From Arcobacter iocasae (lineage in GTDB: Bacteria > Campylobacterota > Campylobacteria > Campylobacterales > Arcobacteraceae): DNA of 64,000 nt. The position numbers were made by a program, and so were the translations under genes. Position 1 is the first letter of the stretch, and every line of letters begins with the position of its first letter. Positions 35,238-44,307 of this stretch are shown one piece after another. The DNA lies in assembly GCF_042214795.1 (NCBI RefSeq), contig NZ_CP090177.1, positions 1,116,001-1,180,000 on the forward strand, read 5' to 3'. Under the pieces are notes generated by a model. The model was given only the letters and a program-made list of their open reading frames with translations, searched no databases and had not been told where the DNA came from.

Positions 35238-36929
35238 ATGGAGATAAGCACACAAGCTCTTTTTGCAGCACTTCCTATATTTGTTGCTGCGATTTTATTA
35301 GTTGGATTTAGATTACCAGCTAAGAAAGCAATGCCGATTGTTTTTGTAGTAACTGCCCTTGTAGCCTTTTATGTATGGCAAGTAAGCTTTAATAGAATAC
35401 TTGCATCATCAATTCAAGGTTTTTTAATTACACTTGCTGTTTTATGGATAATCTTTGGTGCAATTTTATTGTTAAATACACTTAAACACTCAGGTGCTAT
35501 AAAAGCAATTAGAGAAGGGTTTAATAATGTAAGCCCAGATAGAAGGGTTCAAGTTATTATCATAGCTTGGTTATTTGGATCATTTATTGAAGGGGCTTCT
35601 GGATTTGGTACAACAGCAGCAATTGCTGCTCCACTATTAGTTGCTATTGGTTTCCCTGCAATGGCTGCTGTTATGATTGGTATGATGATTCAAAGTACTC
35701 CTGTATCATTTGGTGCAGTTGGAACTCCTATTTTAATAGGAGTAGATAAAGGTTTAGATTCACAAAGTATTAGTAACTCTTTGCAAGCTGTTGGTTCGAA
35801 TTGGGAAACATACTTACAAATCATCACAAGTGAAGTTGCAATCATTCATGCTATTACAGGAACACTAATCCCACTTTTTATGACTCTTATGATGACTAGA
35901 TTTTTTGGTCAAAATAAATCATGGTCAGAAGGTTTATCTATCTTACCTTTTGCTATTTTTGGTGGATTAGCATTTACTATTCCTTATGCACTTACAGGTA
36001 TATTTTTAGGGGCAGAATTTCCTTCTATTATTGGTTCTCTTGTTGGACTTCCAATTGTAATTTTTGCTGCTAAGAAAGGTTTTTTAATTCCTAAAGATAC
36101 TTGGGATTTTGCTCCAAAAGAAAAATGGCCAATCAGCTGGGTATCAAAACTTGAGATGAATATGGATGCAATGAATACTAAAGTTAATATGTCCTTAACT
36201 AAAGCTTGGATTCCATATGTACTTGTTGCGATTATTTTAGTAGTTACAAGAGTATCAAGTGAAGCAAAAGCTTTTGTTACAGCTTGGGTAATACCTTTTA
36301 AAGATATTTTAGGTGAAGGATTAAACTATTCAATTACACCTTTATATTTACCAGGTGGGATTTTAATATTTGTAGTTTTAATCACTTTTTTCTTACACAA
36401 AATGGAATTCAAAGAGATAAAAGAATCTTTTTCTGAGTCTTCAAAAGTTATGTTAGGTGCGGGGTTTGTACTTGTATTTACTATTCCATTAGTTAGAATT
36501 CTTATTAACTCAGGTGTAAATACTGCTGGTTTTGATTCTATGCCTGTAGCCATGGCAAACTTTGTGGCACATTCTGTTGGTGATATTTTCCCATTATTTG
36601 CTCCATTTATTGGTGCTTTAGGAGCATTTATTGCTGGAAGTAATACTGTTTCAAATATGATGTTAAGTCAATTCCAATTTGGTGTTGCAAATGCCCTTGG
36701 ACTTTCAACTGCACTTATGGTATCTCTTCAAGCAGTAGGAGCAGCAGCTGGAAATATGATTGCTATTCACAATGTTGTGGCAGCATCTGCTACTGTTGGA
36801 TTACTTGACCAAGAGGGTGAAACAATAAGAAAAACAGTTATTCCTACACTTTACTATTGTTTAGTTACTGGAATTATTGGTTTAATTGCAATGTACTATT
36901 TTGGAATAACAGATCCATTAGTAAAATAA
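35238..36929 (+). CDS. lctP: L-lactate permease family transporter
   Basis: A 563-residue inner-membrane permease with about 14 hydrophobic segments. The family takes up L- and D-lactate and glycolate by proton symport (known). Characteristic: EGASGFGTTAAIAAPLLVAIGFP (in part), FGAVGTPILIG, GSNTVSNMMLSQFQ and a C-terminal QAVGAAAGNMIAIHNVVAASATVG (in part). AAGGAG precedes the ATG. It is monocistronic with a terminator directly after it; no lactate dehydrogenase is next to it. Confidence 0.93.
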   Translation: MEISTQALFAALPIFVAAILLVGFRLPAKKAMPIVFVVTALVAFYVWQVSFNRILASSIQGFLITLAVLWIIFGAILLLNTLKHSGAIKAIREGFNNVSPDRRVQVIIIAWLFGSFIEGASGFGTTAAIAAPLLVAIGFPAMAAVMIGMMIQSTPVSFGAVGTPILIGVDKGLDSQSISNSLQAVGSNWETYLQIITSEVAIIHAITGTLIPLFMTLMMTRFFGQNKSWSEGLSILPFAIFGGLAFTIPYALTGIFLGAEFPSIIGSLVGLPIVIFAAKKGFLIPKDTWDFAPKEKWPISWVSKLEMNMDAMNTKVNMSLTKAWIPYVLVAIILVVTRVSSEAKAFVTAWVIPFKDILGEGLNYSITPLYLPGGILIFVVLITFFLHKMEFKEIKESFSESSKVMLGAGFVLVFTIPLVRILINSGVNTAGFDSMPVAMANFVAHSVGDIFPLFAPFIGALGAFIAGSNTVSNMMLSQFQFGVANALGLSTALMVSLQAVGAAAGNMIAIHNVVAASATVGLLDQEGETIRKTVIPTLYYCLVTGIIGLIAMYYFGITDPLVK

Positions 36930-36931
36930 AC

Positions 36932-36959
36932 TTACAAGGAGAAACTCTTCTCCTTGTAA
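36932..36959. terminator. Terminator between lctP and the 140-residue secreted protein gene
   Basis: A perfect 12-bp stem (TTACAAGGAGAA / TTCTCCTTGTAA) with an ACTC loop lies between convergent genes, three bases after the lctP stop codon. Confidence 0.78.
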
Positions 36960-36962
36960 ATA

Positions 36963-37385
36963 CTACTTACAAATTTTTTGATTACTTTTCTTACTATATA
37001 GTCCATTAATAGCTTTTTGTAAAATATGTATTTCATAACAAACTTTTCCATTAGTTTTACTTCTATTTACTAGTCCTGTTATTTCATATACATCTATTGA
37101 TTTAGGATTTGGAAAAATTCCATTTACTGGCTTATGTTTAGACACAAAGATTTTATTTGTATCAAAAATATAATAACTCTCATGGTGCTCATATTTTACT
37201 ATATTATTTTTTTTAAACTCAATCATAAAAGGCTCATCAGGACTATTATAAAAGCCAAAAGATATATTAGTTCTTTCATCACTTTTTTCATCTAACTTGC
37301 TCATTTCCCAAGTCCCTATAATCTCTTTTGGCATAATAGCATTAATAGTTGAAATTAAAAACAGTATTAAAAAAATTATTTTCAT
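36963..37385 (-). CDS. Secreted hypothetical protein (140 aa), lipocalin-like
   Basis: A signal peptide (about 1-16, ending INA) is followed by a beta-rich domain that begins IIGTWEMSKLD, a start seen in lipocalin-like and META-type proteins. Two Cys (about 116 and 139) could pair in the periplasm. Function unknown. GAGGG precedes the ATG. It has its own unit between two terminator hairpins. Confidence 0.65.
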   Translation of the reverse strand: MKIIFLILFLISTINAIMPKEIIGTWEMSKLDEKSDERTNISFGFYNSPDEPFMIEFKKNNIVKYEHHESYYIFDTNKIFVSKHKPVNGIFPNPKSIDVYEITGLVNRSKTNGKVCYEIHILQKAINGLYSKKSNQKICK

Positions 37386-37493
37386 TTACAAACCCTCTAT
37401 AAAAAGCTTCTTATAAAATTATATTATGCTAATAATATTAAAAAAATACTTAAGATTTATGATTGTTTATATTTAAAGAAAAGCAGAGAAATA

Positions 37494-37519
37494 AGTAAAG
37501 CCTAGTAAAAGGCTTTACT
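37494..37519. terminator. Hairpin after the chemoreceptor gene
   Basis: A 10-bp perfect stem (AGTAAAGCCT / AGGCTTTACT) with a six-base loop lies eight bases beyond the chemoreceptor stop. The better T-run is on the plus strand, but the only nearby gene reading into it is the chemoreceptor on the minus strand. Confidence 0.6.
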
Positions 37520-37526
37520 CTTTTTA

Positions 37527-39938
37527 TTAAAAACTTTCCCACTCATCATTATCAATTGATTTTTGAGGTGTGATTACTTTTGTTTTTTGTGAAGAATTCT
37601 GTTCACTTATTTTTTTGTCTGTAGGCTTAAGAGTTTGAGTCACTTTTTTTGTACTTGTAGTTTGTTCTTTTTTTACTACATTTACTGATTTACCCTTCCC
37701 CTCAAAGTTATTTAGATTTACATTATTTACAATATCTATTGCTATTTCATTTGTTATTTGAGCAATATCATTTGTTTTATCTGCAACTGCTGCATTTTCT
37801 TGTGTAAATTTATCTAACTGCCCAACTGCATCAGCTATTTGTGCCATACCTATAGATTGTTCTTTTGCTGCATTTGTTACATCATCAATTAATTTACTCG
37901 TCTCCACAATTTTTGTTTCAAGATTAGTAAACCCTTCTATCATTTTAATACTTATTGTTTTACCATTATTTGCTTTTGTTGTTGCACTCTCAACCAACTT
38001 TTTAATCTCTTTTGCAGCTTCTGCAGAACGAGAGGCCAAGTTTCTTACTTCTTGTGCAACTACTGCGAAACCTTTTCCAGCTTCACCTGCTGTAGCTGCT
38101 TCTACTGCTGCATTTAAGCTTAGGATATTTGTTTGGAAAGCAATTTGATCAATTACTGTTATAGCTTCATTTATATTTATAACTGTATTATTTATATCTT
38201 CCATTGCACTAACAGTATCATTTGCTAAGCTTTTACCTTGAGTTGCTGATTCTTTTGTCTCATTAGAGATTGAATTCATCTCTTGTGCTTTATGATTTGT
38301 TTGTTCAATTGTACCTGTAATCTCATCTATTGAAGCAGCTGTCTCTTCTAATGATGCAGCTTGAGATGTGGCATTAGAACTAAGTGTTTTTACATTTGAA
38401 GTAAGTTCATCTGAACTTTTTTGTAAAGATAAACCATCTTCTTGATTATCCCTTAACATATCTGTAATCATTCTATTCATTTCTATTATTTCTTTTCCAA
38501 TTTTTCCAGAATGTTCACTATCTAATGTAGCTGTAAAATCTCTTTTCATATAAGATGATAAAATTTCACTTATTTTATTTAAATCTTGTCCAACTAATCG
38601 TTCTAAATTCTCTAACATAGTATTAAGAAGATTTTTCAATTCATTAAGAGAATCGGTACTTGTACTTTTGTCTATTCTTTTATTTAAATATCCTTCACCC
38701 ACATGATTTACTACATTTTTAACATTTTCAAGTAGTTCATTATCTTGATTAATTCCAACTTGAATTTTTGTTATGTTTTCATTTATACTTTTTGCCATGG
38801 CACCAAATTCGTCATTTGATTTTATCTCAATTGATTTTGTTTCGCTTGTCTCTTTGTTTAAGTATAAGAAAAATCCATCAAGTCCACTAGAGATTGATCG
38901 TAGATTAAAATTAAGCTTTTTAATAGTGAAAATAACTACTCCAGCCATTAATAAAATTCCAATTAAAGCAGCTATTATTGAAAAATTTCTTATGAAATAA
39001 GCATCTTTTAAATACTCATTTTCAGGTACAGTTAAAAACAGATTCCAATAAATCCCTTCATTACCAATAGCAATAGCTTTTGAATAATAAAAATTAACTA
39101 ATCCAGTTTCTTTAAGTCTTGAAAATGTTGTATCTTTATTCTCTTGTGCTCTATTCATAGCATTTTCAAAGTTTCCAGTAGGAGTAACTAAAACCCCTAG
39201 GTTTTCTCTTTTTGGATGGGCTAGATTATATTTATGTTGTCCTACAAGGAAAAAGTAACCAGTATCATAATACCTTGTCTCTTTTGCTTTTTGAGCAAAT
39301 ATTTCTAAGTTGATATCAATTCCTGCTACACCTATATATTGGTTATTATTATACATAGGTACTCCAATACTTACCATAAGTACTTTTTCTCCATTTACAG
39401 GATATAAATATGGCTTAGTAATATATAATTTACCAGTTTCCATAGGGCCTTTTACCCATGCATCTTTTTCAGAATAAACAGCTCCAGGAGAAACAGATAT
39501 TCCAGAATCTGTTCTTGTAATATAAGGATTGAATTGTCCAACTTTATCATACCCCTCTTTTCCAGCCATTTCCATGTTTTCTGGGAAAAGTAGTGTCTTA
39601 TCTTTTATTTTAAACCAAATACCAACTATAAGTTTATTTTGATTTAAAATATCTTTGAAATACTGAATAACTTCTTTTTGCTCTAAAGCAATACCAGTTT
39701 TAAAAGGAGATTCAAACTTTTTAGCCATCAATCTAGTGATAAGAATCGTTTGGTCAACTTCTCCTTGTATAATACTAGCTTCTTTAAAAGCAGCCTCTTG
39801 TAAATATTTTTTAGCTTCGGTTTGTGAAGTTTCATATGAATACTTAATAACAAAAAACATTGTTATTCCAAAAACTACAACCATCGTACTTAAAACTTGT
39901 AATAATAACTTATTACCAAAACCCAACTGGCTTCTCAT
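37527..39938 (-). CDS. Methyl-accepting chemotaxis protein with dCache sensor and C-terminal CheR-type tether
   Basis: An 803-residue transmembrane chemoreceptor with membrane segments at about 10-32 and 322-343. They enclose a large dCache-type ligand-binding domain (about 35-315, including GVAGIDINLE, typical of the second PAS-like lobe). A HAMP-like region and a signalling domain follow, with the hairpin tip IDQIAFQTNILSLNAAVEAATAGEAGKGFAVVA (partly quoted). A flexible Lys/Thr/Ser tail ends in EWESF, which fits the aromatic-x-x-aromatic pentapeptide that recruits CheR in other bacteria (NWETF). GGGAGA precedes the ATG. Ligand unknown; amino acids are common for dCache receptors. Confidence 0.92.
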   Translation of the reverse strand: MRSQLGFGNKLLLQVLSTMVVVFGITMFFVIKYSYETSQTEAKKYLQEAAFKEASIIQGEVDQTILITRLMAKKFESPFKTGIALEQKEVIQYFKDILNQNKLIVGIWFKIKDKTLLFPENMEMAGKEGYDKVGQFNPYITRTDSGISVSPGAVYSEKDAWVKGPMETGKLYITKPYLYPVNGEKVLMVSIGVPMYNNNQYIGVAGIDINLEIFAQKAKETRYYDTGYFFLVGQHKYNLAHPKRENLGVLVTPTGNFENAMNRAQENKDTTFSRLKETGLVNFYYSKAIAIGNEGIYWNLFLTVPENEYLKDAYFIRNFSIIAALIGILLMAGVVIFTIKKLNFNLRSISSGLDGFFLYLNKETSETKSIEIKSNDEFGAMAKSINENITKIQVGINQDNELLENVKNVVNHVGEGYLNKRIDKSTSTDSLNELKNLLNTMLENLERLVGQDLNKISEILSSYMKRDFTATLDSEHSGKIGKEIIEMNRMITDMLRDNQEDGLSLQKSSDELTSNVKTLSSNATSQAASLEETAASIDEITGTIEQTNHKAQEMNSISNETKESATQGKSLANDTVSAMEDINNTVININEAITVIDQIAFQTNILSLNAAVEAATAGEAGKGFAVVAQEVRNLASRSAEAAKEIKKLVESATTKANNGKTISIKMIEGFTNLETKIVETSKLIDDVTNAAKEQSIGMAQIADAVGQLDKFTQENAAVADKTNDIAQITNEIAIDIVNNVNLNNFEGKGKSVNVVKKEQTTSTKKVTQTLKPTDKKISEQNSSQKTKVITPQKSIDNDEWESF

Positions 39939-39959
39939 CTTTTCTCCCTTTTATATCTT

Positions 39960-39980
39960 TGTTAATATTCTGTTAATATT
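39960..39980. promoter_or_regulatory. Tandem TGTTAATATT repeats upstream of the chemoreceptor
   Basis: TGTTAATATT occurs twice with 11-bp spacing (39960-39969 and 39971-39980), next to a TATAAT on the minus strand, about 22-43 bases before the chemoreceptor start. It could be a regulator site on one DNA face, or chance in AT-rich DNA. Confidence 0.3.
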
Positions 39981-40134
39981 ATACTCTGATTTGGTTACAA
40001 ATTAGACTACAATAATAATATTTTCTTATAAAAATAAAATTATAATAACAATATTTTATGTATAAAAATTATTCTATTTAAGCTATTTTACGAATAATTA
40101 AATATAGTTTACACTTGATTAATAATAAACTTAC

Positions 40135-40140
40135 TATAAT
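40135..40140 (+). promoter_or_regulatory. Promoter -10 box for the flavin reductase gene
   Basis: Consensus TATAAT, 20 bases before the ATG, in a T-rich context without a clear -35 box. Confidence 0.5.
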
Positions 40141-40160
40141 AAATAAAAACAAGGTAAGTA

Positions 40161-40724
40161 ATGATACTTGATTATGAAAAAACAGACGATTTAACTAAAT
40201 ACAAAATTATGTCAGATACAGTAGTTCCAAGACCTATAGCTTGGATAGTAACAGAAGATAATGGAGTTTTAAATGCAGCTCCTTTTTCATACTTTATCCC
40301 AATATCAAGTAATCCAGCAACATTAATTGTTTCAATTGGAATAAAAGATGATGGTAGCCCAAAAGATAGTTTAGCAAATATTTTGAAAACAAAAAAGGCC
40401 ACAATTTGTTTTGCAAATAAAGACAATGTGGACAAAGTAAAACTATGTTCAACTATGTTAAAAAAAGAGCAAAGTGAAATCAAAGAGTATGATATAAAAG
40501 TGCAAAAAATACTTGAAGATTTTCCACCTATGATTTGCTCTTCTCAAAGTGCTCTATTTTGTGAATATTATGACACAGTTAAAATACCTGGGAAAACTAC
40601 ACCTCTTATATTAGAGATAAAAAAACAGTTCATTGAAGATGATAGAATCAATGAAAAAATGCACATAAATGTAGAAAATATAGGAAGATGTGGAGCTTTC
40701 TTTAAAGCTATGGTAGACCTTTAA
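40161..40724 (+). CDS. Flavin reductase-like, FMN-binding split-barrel protein
   Basis: A 187-residue protein of the flavin reductase-like domain family, with the typical VVPRPIAWIVT and AAPFSYFIPISSNPATLIVS (in part) opening that binds FMN. The family includes NAD(P)H:flavin oxidoreductases and FMN-binding proteins of unknown use, so the electron donor and acceptor are open. AAGG precedes the ATG. It is a single gene that converges on fumC and overlaps its end by four bases. Confidence 0.85.
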   Translation: MILDYEKTDDLTKYKIMSDTVVPRPIAWIVTEDNGVLNAAPFSYFIPISSNPATLIVSIGIKDDGSPKDSLANILKTKKATICFANKDNVDKVKLCSTMLKKEQSEIKEYDIKVQKILEDFPPMICSSQSALFCEYYDTVKIPGKTTPLILEIKKQFIEDDRINEKMHINVENIGRCGAFFKAMVDL

Positions 40725-42121
40725 ATTTTAGGTCTTACCATCTCTTGAGGTTTTACATATTCATCAAACTCTTTTTCAGTAAGTATTCCCAATCTTAGTG
40801 CTTCTTCTTTTAAGGTTGTTCCATTTTTATGGGCTGTTTTTGCTATAAGTGCTGCCTTTTCATATCCAATATAAGGATTTAATGCAGTTACTAACATCAA
40901 AGAATCATTTAAGTATTTTTCTATATTTTTTATATTTGCATTTATTCCAACTGCACAATTATCATTAAAGGCTTTCATAGTATCACTTAAGAGTCTAATT
41001 GACTGCAAAATATTATAAGCAATCACAGGCTTAAAGACATTTAATTCAAAGTTTCCTTGGCTAGCACTAACACTAACTGTTGTGTGATTTCCCATAACTT
41101 GAACAGCAACCATTGTCATAGCTTCACTTTGGGTTGGATTTACTTTTCCAGGCATAATTGAACTTCCCGGTTCATTTTCTGGAATATTTAACTCACCTAT
41201 TCCACATCTAGGACCTGAAGCTAACCATCTTATATCATTTGCTATTTTCATAAGATTAGAAGCCAAGGCATTTAAAGCTCCACTTAAAAAAACTTCTCCA
41301 TCATGGGAAGTTAAAGAATGAAATTTATTAGGGTGTGATACAAATTTATAGTTTGTATTAGTATTTATATTCAAGTTTTCACAAACAAGGCGCGAAAAAT
41401 CTGGGTGGGAATTTAATCCTGTTCCAACAGCCGTTCCTCCAATGGCAAGTTCTGTTATATATTTCATACTATCATCTATTTGATTTAGTGCTTTTTCTAA
41501 CATCTCAACATAAGCTGAAAATTCTTGCCCTAAAGTAAGTGGTGTAGCATCTTGAAGATGTGTTCTTCCTATTTTGATGATATTTTCAAACTCTTTTGTT
41601 TTATTTTCTAGGGTTGTTTTTAGTTGATTTATTGCAGGAATTAGTTGTTTTTGTAACTCTAAAACAAAAGCTATTCTCATAGCACTAGGATATGTATCAT
41701 TTGAACTTTGACCTTTATTTACATCATCATTTGGATGTATTAGTTTTTCAACTCTAAAATCTTTTCCTAAAAGTTCAGTTGATCTTGAAGCTATTACTTC
41801 ATTTAAGTTCATATTTGATTGGGTTCCACTTCCTGTTTGCCAAACAGCTAAAGGAAAATTATCATCAAGTTTTCCCTCTATAATTTCATCACAAACTTTT
41901 GAGATAACATCTTTTTTTTCTATTGGAAGTTTTTGTAAGTCATAATTAACTATTGCGCATGATTTTTTTAAATATGCAAAAGCTTTGATTATCTCTTTTG
42001 GCATTTTTTCAATACCTATGGGAAAGTTTTCCAAACTTCTTTGGGTTTGAGCTGCCCAATATTTATCATTTGGAACCTTGATTTCTCCCATAGTATCTTT
42101 TTCAATTCTATAATTCATCAT
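40721..42121 (-). CDS. fumC: Fumarate hydratase, class II
   Basis: Oxygen-stable fumarase of the TCA cycle, interconverting fumarate and malate; 466 residues, the usual length. The fumarase/aspartase signature GSSIMPGKVNPTQ and the HPNDDVNKGQSSNDTYPSAM stretch (in part) are present. Class II aspartase is close in sequence, but GRTHLQDATPLTLGQEF fits FumC. The gene starts ATGATG at 42121. Its AAGGG ribosome-binding site and start codon lie inside a 17-bp hairpin (42120-42168), which suggests translational control. Confidence 0.94.
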   Translation of the reverse strand: MMNYRIEKDTMGEIKVPNDKYWAAQTQRSLENFPIGIEKMPKEIIKAFAYLKKSCAIVNYDLQKLPIEKKDVISKVCDEIIEGKLDDNFPLAVWQTGSGTQSNMNLNEVIASRSTELLGKDFRVEKLIHPNDDVNKGQSSNDTYPSAMRIAFVLELQKQLIPAINQLKTTLENKTKEFENIIKIGRTHLQDATPLTLGQEFSAYVEMLEKALNQIDDSMKYITELAIGGTAVGTGLNSHPDFSRLVCENLNINTNTNYKFVSHPNKFHSLTSHDGEVFLSGALNALASNLMKIANDIRWLASGPRCGIGELNIPENEPGSSIMPGKVNPTQSEAMTMVAVQVMGNHTTVSVSASQGNFELNVFKPVIAYNILQSIRLLSDTMKAFNDNCAVGINANIKNIEKYLNDSLMLVTALNPYIGYEKAALIAKTAHKNGTTLKEEALRLGILTEKEFDEYVKPQEMVRPKI

Positions 42122-42168
42122 AATCCCTTTGTTTTTATTAATTATATATCAAAAAACAAAGAGATTAT
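42120..42168 (-). promoter_or_regulatory. Hairpin covering the fumC ribosome-binding site, promoter-like box in the loop
   Basis: The arms 42120-42136 and 42152-42168 pair over 17 bases. As minus-strand RNA every position pairs (one G:U); as plus-strand RNA that position would be a C:A mismatch, so the structure is tuned to the fumC direction. The downstream arm holds AAAGGGATTAT plus the fumC start. The 15-base loop contains TATAAT on the minus strand (42141-42146). A transcript starting from that box would lack the upstream arm and be open for translation, while read-through from the upstream DUF5718 gene would be closed. Confidence 0.5.
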
Positions 42169-42178
42169 TTAAAAATTA

Positions 42179-43021
42179 TTATTGAACTATTTGATGAAGT
42201 TTAGAACACTGTGAAAGTAATACCTCTGATCCTGACATATCTTGTATAATATCTTCAAAAGAGTGAAAATGTGCATTATAAACATATATAAATATTTCAT
42301 CCCCTTTTTCTAAATAGTGATGTTTACCAAACTCACTATATGCTGTTGCCCCAGCTGCTATTAAGATACCTTTTTTATTATTTATGTCTTTTAAATATTG
42401 TGGTAATGCTTCAAGTGGACCTACTTCTTCTTGGGTATTAAATTTATCTATCATCCAATCTTTTAATTGACCAAAAAAGTATGAGTATGAGTTTACAGCG
42501 CTAACTGTTCCATAATCATGTACAATTCCATCTCTTTTTAAAAATGAAGCGATGTGATATTTATTTAAAATTCCTTTTTCATCAAAACTATCTATTTCAA
42601 TAAATTCAGGTGCAATTCCTTTTGATGATGCTCCCCAGTTCTTTTTGCTACTTAGCATCTTCCCATCTTGCACTCTATTTGAGCAATCATTAAATGCCCC
42701 AAAAAGTCTTGGTTTCAAATCTACTAATTTATCATTTTCATATACGAAATCACAAATTAATCCTACTTCTGCTTCAACTTGTAAATGCTCTATTCCATTA
42801 TGATTTATCTCATCTGTACAAATAGGAAATTGTCCTAAATAACTCTTATCATTTGGAATATAAAAAGGAAATAATCCTTTTGGTGCATCTTTTTCCTCTG
42901 TTTTGATTACTGAAAACTCATCTGCTTCCCCTGCTTCCCCTAAGTGATTTGCAAAGTTTCCTGCAACACCAAAACCTAAATAATCTTTTAAGTCTTCTGT
43001 ATTTATATTGTGTTTTTTCAT
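42179..43021 (-). CDS. DUF5718-family protein, possibly related to fumarylacetoacetate hydrolases
   Basis: A 280-residue cytoplasmic protein that I place in the DUF5718 family found in Campylobacterota. The stretches QVEAEVGLICDF, GAFNDCSNR and KKNWGASSKG recall the FAH fold (acidic metal ligands, then a V/F-x-N-D segment), but the match is weak. If so, it would act on a C-C bond of a keto acid. It lies between fumC and the CoA-lyase cluster on the same strand; no reaction is assigned. Confidence 0.55.
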   Translation of the reverse strand: MKKHNINTEDLKDYLGFGVAGNFANHLGEAGEADEFSVIKTEEKDAPKGLFPFYIPNDKSYLGQFPICTDEINHNGIEHLQVEAEVGLICDFVYENDKLVDLKPRLFGAFNDCSNRVQDGKMLSSKKNWGASSKGIAPEFIEIDSFDEKGILNKYHIASFLKRDGIVHDYGTVSAVNSYSYFFGQLKDWMIDKFNTQEEVGPLEALPQYLKDINNKKGILIAAGATAYSEFGKHHYLEKGDEIFIYVYNAHFHSFEDIIQDMSGSEVLLSQCSKLHQIVQ

Positions 43022-43143
43022 TTTTTTGCCTTTAAATTTTAAAATTTATGACAATTTATTTTTTATTTTGGGATGATTATTTATTAAAGTGAGAATATTT
43101 TCGTGAAGTTTATGTGGGTAGTTAAATTATCTTATCTAAAAAT

Positions 43144-43230
43144 CTACCAGCGGTATAAACTCTTCTCACTATTGTTGGCGAGCATGACCAGTTTTTTATT
43201 AGCAAGTACTGTAAAGTTATAGTTTGTCAT
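43144..43230 (-). CDS. Possible 28-residue small protein
   Basis: On the minus strand, ATG at 43230 follows AAAGGA with six bases between, an ideal ribosome-binding site. The frame runs MTNYNFTVLANKKLVMLANN then SEKSLYRW and stops at TAG. It lies between the CoA-lyase terminator hairpin and the DUF5718 gene, in the same direction. It could be a small protein, a leader peptide, or the broken start of a lost gene: another frame continues without an ATG to 43122. Unproven. Confidence 0.35.
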   Translation of the reverse strand: MTNYNFTVLANKKLVMLANNSEKSLYRW

Positions 43231-43248
43231 CTTTTATCCTTTCGTAAT

Positions 43249-43284
43249 TTTTGAAGATAAAAGATTACCCTCTTATCTTCAAAA
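43249..43284 (-). terminator. Terminator of the CoA-lyase operon
   Basis: A perfect 12-bp stem (TTTTGAAGATAA / TTATCTTCAAAA) with a 12-base loop lies 18 bases after the last gene of the operon. Confidence 0.65.
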
Positions 43285-43302
43285 TTAGCTTAAATTTTTA
43301 AA

Positions 43303-44286
43303 CTAAGAAAAAAATCTTTTTTCTACTTCATCTAAAAGTTTTCCACCAGAGAATTTAGCTCTTTGAACTAATTCCCAAAAGTATCTATATGTTGCTCTAT
43401 CATGTAGTTCACCATCATATTGAATAGGTCCCCACTCTGCATTTTGTGCAGCTAATAAAATATTTTGTGCAGCTTCAAGTTCTGTAAAATCTGGTTTCAT
43501 AGCATCTACGATTGCTTGAACTTGTGTTGGATAGATTGACCACATTCTCATAAATCCAAACTCATTTCTTGCTCTCTCCGCATCTTTAAATGTTTGGTAT
43601 GGATTTTTTAAATCTAAAGTTACATTGTGACAAGGAATAACATGATTTTCAATAGCTGCTTGACATACTTTTGCTTTAGCAGCTGCAATTAATCTATGTT
43701 CAAATTGACCTGGGCTTCTCATATTTATAGCTGGAATTGCACCTTGGTAACCAGAAACAAAATCCATAAGACCGAAATCTAAAACTTGTAACCAAGGTAG
43801 CGTTGCAGTTTTTTCAACATCTCTTAATGCCCCATGAGTTTCAATTAAGATATGAATTGGAATCTCTCTTTTTATTCCAGCTTCCTTTGCTACTTTTTGA
43901 ATATACTCAATTTGTGTTTTAGCGTCTTCATAACAAGTTGATTTTGGCAGAGTAATATATGCAAGTTTTTCACCAGCACCAGGTACTAAAATATCAATAT
44001 CTTGTCTCCAATCAGGGTGTGAAAAATCATGGATTCTAGTCCCTGCCATCGCATAAGGATTTGCTTCAGAGTTTACAATTCTTACTATCATTTCTGCATG
44101 TTCTACTTCTTTTCCTGTTTCTGCTCCATCTTCACAATCACAAGTGATATCAAAAACTGGTCCTAGTTTTTTTTGCATTTCAAAGCCTTTTAAAATAAGC
44201 TTTTCACTTCCTGCAAAGTGCTCACAAGTTGGGATGATTGGTAAAGATTTTCCTGATTCAAATAGTGCTTTATTTGGATGTGTCAT
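43303..44286 (-). CDS. HpcH/HpaI (CitE-like) CoA-ester lyase
   Basis: A 327-residue TIM-barrel lyase of the citrate-lyase-beta/malyl-CoA-lyase superfamily. The metal and substrate residues are intact: DCED (50-53), Glu149 (LIETHG) and Asp175 (FGLMDF). Such enzymes split malyl-CoA, beta-methylmalyl-CoA or citramalyl-CoA into an acyl-CoA plus glyoxylate or pyruvate. It is the last gene of an operon with a mesaconyl-CoA hydratase-like protein, so beta-methylmalyl-CoA or citramalyl-CoA is the likely substrate (inference). A 140-base structured spacer separates it from the hydratase gene. GGAAATATT precedes the ATG. Confidence 0.82.
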   Translation of the reverse strand: MTHPNKALFESGKSLPIIPTCEHFAGSEKLILKGFEMQKKLGPVFDITCDCEDGAETGKEVEHAEMIVRIVNSEANPYAMAGTRIHDFSHPDWRQDIDILVPGAGEKLAYITLPKSTCYEDAKTQIEYIQKVAKEAGIKREIPIHILIETHGALRDVEKTATLPWLQVLDFGLMDFVSGYQGAIPAINMRSPGQFEHRLIAAAKAKVCQAAIENHVIPCHNVTLDLKNPYQTFKDAERARNEFGFMRMWSIYPTQVQAIVDAMKPDFTELEAAQNILLAAQNAEWGPIQYDGELHDRATYRYFWELVQRAKFSGGKLLDEVEKRFFS

Positions 44287-44307
44287 AATATTTCCTTTTT
44301 AAATTTC

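Noticed and set aside
43122..43226. Frame ending RVYTAGRFLDKII as a gene
   Set aside because: It has no start codon after the preceding TGA; kept only as a possible remnant.
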